NCBI GenBank assembly: GCA_902787375.1
Contig: CADAGD010000015.1
Location: forward strand, 1-33,905
Length of the DNA stretch: 33,905 nucleotides
Reading direction: 5' to 3'
Source of the DNA: an uncultured Eubacteriales bacterium
Lineage (GTDB): Bacteria; Bacillota; Clostridia; Christensenellales; CAG-138
In this document: one piece after another, positions 25,312 through 32,815 of the stretch
How positions within the stretch are numbered: the stretch's first letter is position 1
How the letters are laid out: each line of letters starts with the position of its first letter
Position numbers and translations under genes: made by a program
Notes under the pieces: generated by a model
Seen by the model: only the letters and a program-made list of their open reading frames with translations
What the model was told of the DNA's origin: nothing
Database searches by the model: none

Positions 25312-26241
25312 ATGAAAAGAAGTGTCTTGATAATATTCATCATAATATTGCTTTTTGCCGGCATTGCTTTCATGCTCTACCCGACCCTGAGCGATTACTG
25401 GAACGTGCTGCATCAATCCTCCGCAACGGTCGATTACGCGAATACCGTCAATGCCTTCGAGGACGGCATGTTCGATGAAATGTGGGACAGAGCCGTTGAA
25501 TACAACAAACAGCTCTATGAAAAATCATGCGGCAAATACGTCGCCGACCCCATACCTTATGATTCCGTACTCAATGTTACCGAAAACGGAATGATGGCAT
25601 ACATAGATATTCCCAAAATAAATGTCCATCTTCCGCTCTATCACACCGTCGAGGAGGGCGTTTTGCAATCCAACGCGGGACATGTTGAAACAAGCTCGCT
25701 GCCTGTCGGCGGCGAAAATACCCATTGTGTCATATCGGGACATACCGGGCTTCCGAGCGCAAGGCTCTTTACCGACCTTGAACGCATTGTCGTGGGCGAT
25801 ACATTCACTATAAACACCCTCGGCGTTGTGCTGACATATGAGGTCGATCAGATAGTCGTCGTCAATCCATGGGAGAGCGACGAGCTGCGCATATTCTCCG
25901 GCAAGGATTATTGCACGCTCCTGACCTGCACTCCATATGGCGTCAACTCCCACCGTCTGCTCGTCCGCGGACACCGAATCGAAACCACCGAGGAGGTCGC
26001 CGCCGCGGTTCTGAACGTCGAATTGGTCTATCGCAAGACCGCCGAACCCTTCTTCATAGCCGTCGGTGTGGCTGTACTTATAATAATCATAGCGATAATA
26101 CTTGTCGTGATAAGGTTGATCGTCAACCGTAAGCGCAAAAAGAATGAGAAACATACGCAGTCTGCCTGCGTTGACAATAAACCATGCGTCGAAGAAGCTT
26201 CCGACGCGCAAGCATCAAATGTCGGAAAGGAGAGCGAATAA
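25312..26241 (+). CDS. Class C (pilin-polymerising) sortase
   Basis: A 309-residue membrane transpeptidase. It has an N-terminal helix (about 4-24), then a lid segment with DPIPY (79-83), the signature that covers the active site of pilin sortases. The catalytic domain has His144 (ISGHTG), Cys206 (TLLTCTPYG) and Arg215 (NSHRLLVRG). A second membrane helix (about 246-270) and a charged cytoplasmic tail follow. Class C enzymes polymerise pilins through isopeptide bonds. It follows the major pilin gene and precedes the minor pilin gene by one base, so its substrates are encoded on both sides. Confidence 0.93.
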   Translation: MKRSVLIIFIIILLFAGIAFMLYPTLSDYWNVLHQSSATVDYANTVNAFEDGMFDEMWDRAVEYNKQLYEKSCGKYVADPIPYDSVLNVTENGMMAYIDIPKINVHLPLYHTVEEGVLQSNAGHVETSSLPVGGENTHCVISGHTGLPSARLFTDLERIVVGDTFTINTLGVVLTYEVDQIVVVNPWESDELRIFSGKDYCTLLTCTPYGVNSHRLLVRGHRIETTEEVAAAVLNVELVYRKTAEPFFIAVGVAVLIIIIAIILVVIRLIVNRKRKKNEKHTQSACVDNKPCVEEASDAQASNVGKESE

Positions 26242-26242
26242 T

Positions 26243-26983
26243 ATGAAAGCCGGACGCATTGTTTCAATATTCATGCTTCTGATGGCGGCGTCATTTATAA
26301 TGCTTCCGGCAGCAGCCGCGCAGCCGCCCGCCTCGCTTAAAATAGAGTTCTCCGTCGCGGAAACCGTTATACCGAACACGGAATTCGATATATTCATAGT
26401 CGGTGATTTCGATATGGATCACGGCGCGTTCATACTCAACGACACATTTGCCGATACGTTCTCCACGGAAGGCGTCATCGGAACCGAAAAGTGGGATGAG
26501 CTTGCTCTTTCAATGAAGGAGTTTGTCGATGAAAACGGCATAGCCCCGCTTGCATCGGGCTTGACCGACAATAACGGAAAACTGAGCTTTTACGGGCTTT
26601 CAAGAGGTCTTTACCTCGTTGTGGGCCGTGACGCCGAATACGAGGGCAGCATTTACTGCTCGCTGCCGTTCCTCGTCGCGCTGCCGAGTTGGGACGAGAG
26701 CGCGGCAGAGTGGATTTATGACGTCGAAGCAAAGCCAAAGCCCGGCGTCGTCACGCCTACGCAATCCCCGGAGCCGACATTGACTCCGACTCCCAAGCCC
26801 ACAGCTACTCCCTTGCCCACCAATACTCCCACGCCAAGACCCTCTCAGCCCGCGCAGCCAACTCCTACTCCCAAACCCCTCCCGCAGACGGGTATGCTCT
26901 GGGAGCCGGTATTCTGGCTGATAGGAATAGGCATACTGCTGATAATAATTGGTGCAGCGCTCCGTTTGGTGCATAGAAAATGA
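26243..26983 (+). CDS. Minor pilin (Pro-rich LPXTG protein), likely pilus base subunit
   Basis: A 246-residue secreted protein: a signal peptide (about 1-26), one beta-rich domain (about 30-168) containing LTDNNGKLSFYGLSRGLYLVV, which resembles a Cna-B strand pair, then a proline- and threonine-rich stalk (about 172-212). The sorting signal is LPQTG at 213-217, then a membrane helix and RK. A proline-rich tail before the LPXTG is typical of base pilins that reach through the wall. A frame is open upstream to 26144, but GGAAAGGAG and a signal peptide fix the start at 26243, one base after the class C sortase stop. The stop overlaps the next sortase start as ATGA. Confidence 0.85.
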   Translation: MKAGRIVSIFMLLMAASFIMLPAAAAQPPASLKIEFSVAETVIPNTEFDIFIVGDFDMDHGAFILNDTFADTFSTEGVIGTEKWDELALSMKEFVDENGIAPLASGLTDNNGKLSFYGLSRGLYLVVGRDAEYEGSIYCSLPFLVALPSWDESAAEWIYDVEAKPKPGVVTPTQSPEPTLTPTPKPTATPLPTNTPTPRPSQPAQPTPTPKPLPQTGMLWEPVFWLIGIGILLIIIGAALRLVHRK

Positions 26984-27672
26984 AATCCATGAAGAACAAA
27001 ATAGGTAAATACATTGTGATTCTCGGTTGCTTGTGCATAGTTGCGGCAGCCGTTATCACGTTCTATAATATGTACGATGACGCACGCGCTTCATATGCCA
27101 TAGCTGAGGAGAATGAAAAGCTCACAAAGCTCGTGCTGTCCCCCCATGTGCTGAAACAAAGGCTGGATGAGCGCAGCTCGCAAAACAGCGATACTCCGGC
27201 AGATACCGCCGCCCCCTCCGAGGAGCCGTTTGTCTACCGCGAAATGCCCACGCTGAATATCGACGGCGTGGATTATGTGGCGATACTCAGCATACCCTCC
27301 CTTGGGCTTGAGTTCTCCGTCAGAAATGAGTGGAGCTATCCCGGACTTAAAAAATCCCCGTGCAGGTACACAGGCTCCGCCTATATGAACGATCTTGTCA
27401 TCTGCGCCCATAATTTCAGCTCCCACTTCGGAAGACTCAAGGAGCTTGAACCCGGCGCGGAGGTGCTGCTCGTCGATATGAAAGGCGCACTCTTTACCTA
27501 TTCGGTGGAAACCGTCGAGCAGCTTGCCCCATTTGAAACCGTCCGCATGACTGACTCCGAATACGATCTCACACTCTTTACCTGCACAATAGGCGGCAGA
27601 AACCGCGTTACCGTGCGGTGCAGACTTGTTGATATGGCGGAGCCGATAGATGAAATCACGGAAGAACCGTAA
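26980..27672 (+). CDS. Second sortase of the pilus island (divergent, class uncertain)
   Basis: A 230-residue protein with one N-terminal membrane helix (about 10-28), a linker and a sortase domain. The catalytic residues are visible as His144 in CAHNF, Cys202 in LFTCT and an arginine at 209 or 213 (RNRVTVR). It lacks both the DPxPY lid and the C-terminal helix of the neighbouring class C enzyme. It starts inside the stop of the base pilin gene, so it is translationally coupled. A second, smaller sortase in a pilus operon often moves the finished fibre from the polymerase to the cell wall; assigning that role here is inference. Class D- or B-like membership cannot be settled by eye. Confidence 0.8.
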   Translation: MKSMKNKIGKYIVILGCLCIVAAAVITFYNMYDDARASYAIAEENEKLTKLVLSPHVLKQRLDERSSQNSDTPADTAAPSEEPFVYREMPTLNIDGVDYVAILSIPSLGLEFSVRNEWSYPGLKKSPCRYTGSAYMNDLVICAHNFSSHFGRLKELEPGAEVLLVDMKGALFTYSVETVEQLAPFETVRMTDSEYDLTLFTCTIGGRNRVTVRCRLVDMAEPIDEITEEP

Positions 27673-27715
27673 GGGAGGATTGGAGCAATCGGTTTTTAAT
27701 ATCATAATAATACGT

Positions 27716-27758
27716 ATAACGCGGGCTGCGCGATCCGAGCGCGGCTCGTTATTTATTT
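27716..27758 (+). terminator. Probable terminator of the pilus operon
   Basis: Outer arms ATAACG (27716-27721) and CGTTAT (27747-27752) enclose imperfect GC-rich inner pairing (GCGC with GCGC), followed by a T-rich tail. The internal loops make it weaker than the other terminators in the window. Confidence 0.5.
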
Positions 27759-27853
27759 CATATTGCATACCTTATCGAGCGCATAGTTTACTTATTCATC
27801 AATAATTGTTAAAAACATACAGCGATTAAGACGTACTAATGGCAAAACGAGTA

Positions 27854-27882
27854 TTGACAAAAGGACGCTCTAAAATTATAAT
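27854..27882 (+). promoter_or_regulatory. Consensus promoter of the S8 protease gene
   Basis: TTGACA (27854-27859) and TATAAT (27877-27882) are perfect with a 17-base spacer. The leader is about 65 bases and ends in AGGAGG, eight bases before the ATG. Confidence 0.9.
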
Positions 27883-27951
27883 ATAATAGATTGAATGGAT
27901 GCGCGTATTTTCGTGCGTCAAAAACTTCAATAAATTTTTAGGAGGTATAAA

Positions 27952-30900
27952 ATGAAGAACACTGCAAAGCGTCTGCTCTCCTGTGTTGTCGTTCTTCTGA
28001 TGGTTCTTTCGGTGAGCGCACCCGCATTCGCCATGGAACGCGGTCAGATCGACGAGCCTCTGGAGTCCAGAACATCCGGTTCCTATGATCTCAGCGTCAT
28101 AAGAAACGGAAAGACATTCGCCATTGAAAACGAAAAGGTCAATGACGAGATCGCAGCCGACCAGATAGTTTCTATTATGGTCGAACTTGAGGATGCTCCT
28201 GCTATGAAGGTTTACAACGATGTTAAATCCGCAAGCAGCTATCAGGCATCCCTTCTTGACAAGCAGGAGATAGCTGTCAAGCAGATCCGCAAGGAGCTCA
28301 ATGTTGATGTAGACGTTATCTACAACTACACCCTGCTCTTCAACGGCTTCGCTTTCGACGGCGAGTACCGTCTTGTTGAGGAACTCAACAAAATGGATGG
28401 CATCAACGCTTTCGTCGCTCCCGAATGGGAGACTCCGGAACCCTCCCTCAGCTCCTCCGTCGATATGGTCGGCGGCATCGAGGCTTGGGATCTGGATTAC
28501 ACCGGTGAAGGCCGCATAATCGCCATCATCGACACCGGTATGAAGGTTGACCACCCCGCCTTCAGCAATGATCCCGACGCTGAAACAGTCCGTTTCACAA
28601 AGAACGACATTGCCGATATAATCGCAGAGGGTGAGCTCCAGGGTACCGGTATGGCAAAGATGAACGCCGATGACGTTTATTACAGTGCCAAGATTCCCTT
28701 CCGTTGGAACTACGTCAAGAAGACCAACAACGTCGAGCATACCACCGTCGGCAGCGACCACGGCACACATGTTGCCGGTATCGCGGCAGGTAACGGCGGC
28801 GATATCGAAGGCGTTGCGAAGAACGCTCAGCTTGCCGCTATGAACGTATTCAACGACGGCGGCGGAGCAGGTTGGGTAGCTATAGTCGCCGCTCTTGAGG
28901 ACTGCGTTGTTCTCGGCGTTGACGCTGCCAACATGTCCCTCGGTTCCGCTTGCGGCTTCACAGAGTATTATGTTGATTCCTATGCCGAGGTATTTGAGAA
29001 CCTCGTAAACGCCGGTGTTAACCTCTCCGTTTCCGCCGGTAACGATTACTCAACAGCTCTGCGCAATGCTTGGAATCCCTCCGGCATTGGCTATGCGCTT
29101 GCTGCCAACCCCGATTACGGTGTTGTAGGTTCTCCCTCCACATGGCCTGAGTCCCTCAGCATCGCTTCCGTTGACAACACCCATATACAGGCTTACTGCA
29201 TCACCAATGTTGCTAACGGCGAGGAATACTCCTACACAGAGAACGGCTCCAACGTAGCTTTCCTCATTGATACGTTTGGCGGCCAGACCCTTGATTACGT
29301 CGCGGTTCCCGGCTTCGGTACAGTCGAAGACTTCCAGGATGTTAATGTAGAAGGTAAGGCAGCCCTTATTTCCCGCGGCTCCACCACATTCGTTGAGAAG
29401 GCTCAGAACGCACAGGCTAACGGTGCTGTTGCCGTCATCATCTACAATAATACCGACGGTATTATGAATATGGCGACCGATCCTTCCATAACAATTCCCT
29501 TTATCTGCATCCAGCAGGCGGCAGGTCTTGAGCTTGCCGAGGCCGGCGAAGGTCAGATCTCCGTAAACGAGGATGTATCCGTCGTTGATAATCCCACAGC
29601 GAGCCTGCCCTCCGACTTCTCAAGCTTCGGTACAACAAGTGATCTGCGCATAAAGCCTGAGATCGCGGCTCCCGGCGGAAGCATCTATTCCTCCACAGAT
29701 CCGTCCATCTCCAATACCCTCTATGACACATGGAACGGCACATCCATGTCCGCGCCCCATGTCGCAGGCGGTATGGCTATCGTCACATCCTATGTTGAGG
29801 ATATGTTCCCCAACGCCACCGTTGCCGAGAGGCAGAATCTTGTTGACGCGATCCTTATGAGCACAGCTAACCCCGTAAACGACGAGAATGGCAGCTTTGC
29901 CGCCGTTCGTAAGCAGGGCGCGGGCCTCATGGATCTTGCCGACGCTGTTACAACAACATCCTACATCACCGTTCCCGGAAACGTCCGTCCTAAGCTTGAG
30001 CTTGGCGACGATCCCGAAAAGACCGGTAAGTTTGAGATGACGTTCGAAGTCAATAACTTCGGCGAAACAGTTCTCTCCTATGAGATAGTTCCCAGCGTCC
30101 TCATCGACGATCTTGTGGCTATCGCAAGGGATAACGAAGGCAACCTGGTTATTGCTTACTCTCAGACAAGCTATGATATAACCGAAAAGTGCACAATTAA
30201 TGCTCCCGAAACCGTCATGGTTCCCGCAGGTGAAACCGTTGAAGTCAACGTAACCGTTGAACTCAATGACGACATCAAGGAATACATGGATACATACTAC
30301 ACCAACGGTGCGTATGTTGAGGGCTTCATTGAGCTGTATGCTCAGGAAGGCAGCAAGGGCGACGTCAATAGCGACGGCAACATCGACATGGAAGACGTTC
30401 TTGCCGTAATGCGTCATGCTCTCCAGGTTGAGATGCTTGAGAACCCCGGCATTGCCGATCTGAATGACGACGGCGTTGCCAACATGGCTGACGCGCTTCT
30501 CATCCTCCGTTACACTCTCAGCACTTCCGAAGACTTCGAGCTTGGTACCATTGAGGCGGGTGCTGATCTGAATGTTCCGTTCCTCGGCTTCTATGGCGAT
30601 TGGAACTATTCACCCGTTCTTGATTACGGCTTCTACTATGATGATTACAGCTACGGCTCCAACCCCGTTGACAACCTCATCGGTGCCAAGTACGGCGATG
30701 TAGTTCTCGGCCTTGGTATCAACCCCTATGTTGAGACAGAGGATATGAGCTACTACATGGATGATCGTAACGCTGTATCTCCTAACGGCGACGGTGTTCT
30801 CGATACCGCTAACTTCATCCGTCTTGGTGTTCTCAGGAACGCTTCCGAGGCGGGCTATGAGCTTCTCGATTCCGAGGGCAACGTCATTGACAGGCTCGCA

Positions 30901-32724
30901 CATCAGATCGGCGTACGCAAGAGCTTCTATTACAGCGGCGGCGACGTTTACACCAACCTCGGCACAGACATGCCCATGGTATCATGGAGCGCGATGCCCT
31001 ATGAGGGTCAGGACGTTACACTCCGCGCTTACGCTTATCTCTCCAACGATGGTGCTGTAACAACAGAGGCGTTCGATCGTGAGAACAACGCGTTCTGCGA
31101 GTGGGATATCCCCATATTCGTTGATGTTGAGGCTCCTACAGCCGAGATCATCAGCCTTGAGGACGGCGTTCTTGAGGTCGATGTTTACGATAACCACTAT
31201 GCGGCTTATGTCGGCGTTTGGACCGGCGAAGCTGAGGACGGTGCTGTATCCCTCGGCGAGTGCATCGGTGAGGAAGGCATCTTCGAGGATGGCCGCGGTG
31301 CCGATCATCAGGCTACATTTGAGGGCGTTGAAGACGGTATGCTCATCTGCGTTGGCGACTATGCCGCGAACGAGGCTGTTTATCAGCTCATCAACGGCGA
31401 GCTCGTTCTCGTTGCCGATATGTGGAGCCATGCCGAACCCATGGAAGCTCCCAACCTTGTCATGACAAGCTATGCTTATGGTATAACTTACGGCGATGAA
31501 CCAAATGGCTATATCTGGCTGACATACCCCTCTGATTTCGATATCAATAAGACCTACGTCAATGCTATCGACGATCCCGGTAAGCATCTTGCTGCTGACG
31601 CTGCGGGCGATAAGGTTTACGCCGTCACATCCGATAACGTACTCGTAAGCTATACGATCGACGAAGGCGGTAACTGGGGCGATTACACCGAGATTGGCGC
31701 TCTTGATTTATCTTACAATGTCAATGAGATGGCTTACAACCCCGCAAATGGTAAGCTGTATGTTGTTGCCGGCTTCGCAAAGCTCTATGAGGTCGATACC
31801 AAGACAGCCGCTCTCTCCGAGCCCGTTTCCATCCAGTATGGTGCTGCCGCTCTCGACTTTGCCGACGACGGTACATGCTATGTAGTTGACCTTTCCGGTT
31901 ACTTCGCAACACTCAATCCCGAAACCGGTATGGAAATCAACGATGACATCGGTCATAATTACGGCATCGAGGTCTACGACGGACAGTATGCTCCCTATAC
32001 ACAGTGCGGCGGCGTTATCGGCAACTATTTCGTATGGGTTGCTCTTGACACCAACATCTCCGACTTCAACGAGATCAAGATTCTTGCTCTCGACCTGGAA
32101 ACCGGTGACTGCGCTGACTTCGGCGCACCCGTTATCCATGCCAACAGCGACATCTACTTCTGGCCGCGCGGCATGTTCGGTTATGAGATCGAAAAGCCCA
32201 AGCCCGTTAAGTCCTCCATCGACCCCGTTGACTTCTATGAGAACTTCGAGGGCGCTTTCGAGTGGGAAACCCTTGATAAGGACGGCGACGGCGATACATG
32301 GACAACCAATTATTTCGAGGAGAACGAAGACGGCAATCCCACATATTTTGATGGCGCGAAGTGCGCGGTCAGCTATTCGTGGAACAATGTCGTACTCTAT
32401 CCCGATAACTGGATGATCAGTCCCGAAATCGAGATCGGCGACGGCGAGAAGTATCTCAACTTCTTCACATCTTCTCTGAACCCCTCCACAGGCGACATTT
32501 ACGAGCATTTCGCAGTACTTGTTATTCCTGAGGGAATGGATGTTGAAGACGGTATCGTTGTTTACGAAACCACTATGGATACAAACAACCTCAAAGAGCA
32601 TCTTGTAAGTCTCGAAGGCTTTGACGGCGAAACCGTCCGCATCGCTTTCCGTCACTTCAACTGCCACGATCAGTACACACTCCTCATTGACGCTGTTGGT
32701 ATCGGTGATCTGATTGCCGAATAA
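27952..32724 (+). CDS. Secreted subtilisin-like (S8) protease with PA, dockerin and C-terminal adhesin-like modules
   Basis: A 1,590-residue exported protease. A signal peptide (about 1-27, ending AFAM) is followed by an I9-like propeptide (about 60-165). The S8 domain has Asp194 (IIDTGMKVDHP), His270 (DHGTHVAGIA) and Ser598 (NGTSMSAPHVAGG), with a PA domain inserted at about 405-550, the layout of C5a peptidase and lactocepin relatives. After an Fn3-like stretch comes a type I dockerin (about 802-856) with two calcium loops, DVNSDGNIDMED and DLNDDGVANMAD. Further beta modules follow, including a propeller-like part (about 1215-1400) and a terminal MAM/cleaved-adhesin-type domain (about 1425-1590). 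There is no LPXTG or membrane anchor, so attachment could rest on the dockerin. Codons favour pyrimidine endings, suggesting strong expression. Confidence 0.92.
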   Translation: MKNTAKRLLSCVVVLLMVLSVSAPAFAMERGQIDEPLESRTSGSYDLSVIRNGKTFAIENEKVNDEIAADQIVSIMVELEDAPAMKVYNDVKSASSYQASLLDKQEIAVKQIRKELNVDVDVIYNYTLLFNGFAFDGEYRLVEELNKMDGINAFVAPEWETPEPSLSSSVDMVGGIEAWDLDYTGEGRIIAIIDTGMKVDHPAFSNDPDAETVRFTKNDIADIIAEGELQGTGMAKMNADDVYYSAKIPFRWNYVKKTNNVEHTTVGSDHGTHVAGIAAGNGGDIEGVAKNAQLAAMNVFNDGGGAGWVAIVAALEDCVVLGVDAANMSLGSACGFTEYYVDSYAEVFENLVNAGVNLSVSAGNDYSTALRNAWNPSGIGYALAANPDYGVVGSPSTWPESLSIASVDNTHIQAYCITNVANGEEYSYTENGSNVAFLIDTFGGQTLDYVAVPGFGTVEDFQDVNVEGKAALISRGSTTFVEKAQNAQANGAVAVIIYNNTDGIMNMATDPSITIPFICIQQAAGLELAEAGEGQISVNEDVSVVDNPTASLPSDFSSFGTTSDLRIKPEIAAPGGSIYSSTDPSISNTLYDTWNGTSMSAPHVAGGMAIVTSYVEDMFPNATVAERQNLVDAILMSTANPVNDENGSFAAVRKQGAGLMDLADAVTTTSYITVPGNVRPKLELGDDPEKTGKFEMTFEVNNFGETVLSYEIVPSVLIDDLVAIARDNEGNLVIAYSQTSYDITEKCTINAPETVMVPAGETVEVNVTVELNDDIKEYMDTYYTNGAYVEGFIELYAQEGSKGDVNSDGNIDMEDVLAVMRHALQVEMLENPGIADLNDDGVANMADALLILRYTLSTSEDFELGTIEAGADLNVPFLGFYGDWNYSPVLDYGFYYDDYSYGSNPVDNLIGAKYGDVVLGLGINPYVETEDMSYYMDDRNAVSPNGDGVLDTANFIRLGVLRNASEAGYELLDSEGNVIDRLAHQIGVRKSFYYSGGDVYTNLGTDMPMVSWSAMPYEGQDVTLRAYAYLSNDGAVTTEAFDRENNAFCEWDIPIFVDVEAPTAEIISLEDGVLEVDVYDNHYAAYVGVWTGEAEDGAVSLGECIGEEGIFEDGRGADHQATFEGVEDGMLICVGDYAANEAVYQLINGELVLVADMWSHAEPMEAPNLVMTSYAYGITYGDEPNGYIWLTYPSDFDINKTYVNAIDDPGKHLAADAAGDKVYAVTSDNVLVSYTIDEGGNWGDYTEIGALDLSYNVNEMAYNPANGKLYVVAGFAKLYEVDTKTAALSEPVSIQYGAAALDFADDGTCYVVDLSGYFATLNPETGMEINDDIGHNYGIEVYDGQYAPYTQCGGVIGNYFVWVALDTNISDFNEIKILALDLETGDCADFGAPVIHANSDIYFWPRGMFGYEIEKPKPVKSSIDPVDFYENFEGAFEWETLDKDGDGDTWTTNYFEENEDGNPTYFDGAKCAVSYSWNNVVLYPDNWMISPEIEIGDGEKYLNFFTSSLNPSTGDIYEHFAVLVIPEGMDVEDGIVVYETTMDTNNLKEHLVSLEGFDGETVRIAFRHFNCHDQYTLLIDAVGIGDLIAE
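30355..30520 (+). other. Dockerin type I domain inside the S8 protease
   Basis: The encoded stretch (residues about 802-856) has two EF-hand-like loops, DVNSDGNIDMED and DLNDDGVANMAD, each followed by an alanine/leucine helix (VLAVMRHAL and ALLILRYTL). This is the paired F-hand pattern of dockerins that bind cohesin modules in a calcium-dependent way. Most dockerins are terminal; this one is internal. Confidence 0.85.
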
Positions 32725-32747
32725 TCACAGCTAAAGAGTAATTTTAA

Positions 32748-32772
32748 GGCGAGCCCTCGCGGGCTCGCCTTT
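32748..32772. terminator. Terminator between the S8 protease and the convergent hydrolase gene
   Basis: A perfect nine-base stem (GGCGAGCCC at 32748-32756 with GGGCTCGCC at 32761-32769) has a four-base loop and is followed by TTT. On the other strand it is followed by TTAAAA, so it may act both ways. Confidence 0.85.
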
Positions 32773-32815
32773 CGTTATGGGAATGATACAAAGGTTTTCT
32801 CTTTCCGATTATGCT

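Noticed and set aside
29620..30417. 265-codon − strand frame and similar ones opposite the S8 protease.
   Set aside because: The sense strand encodes catalytic and dockerin motifs; the mirror frames have no start context.
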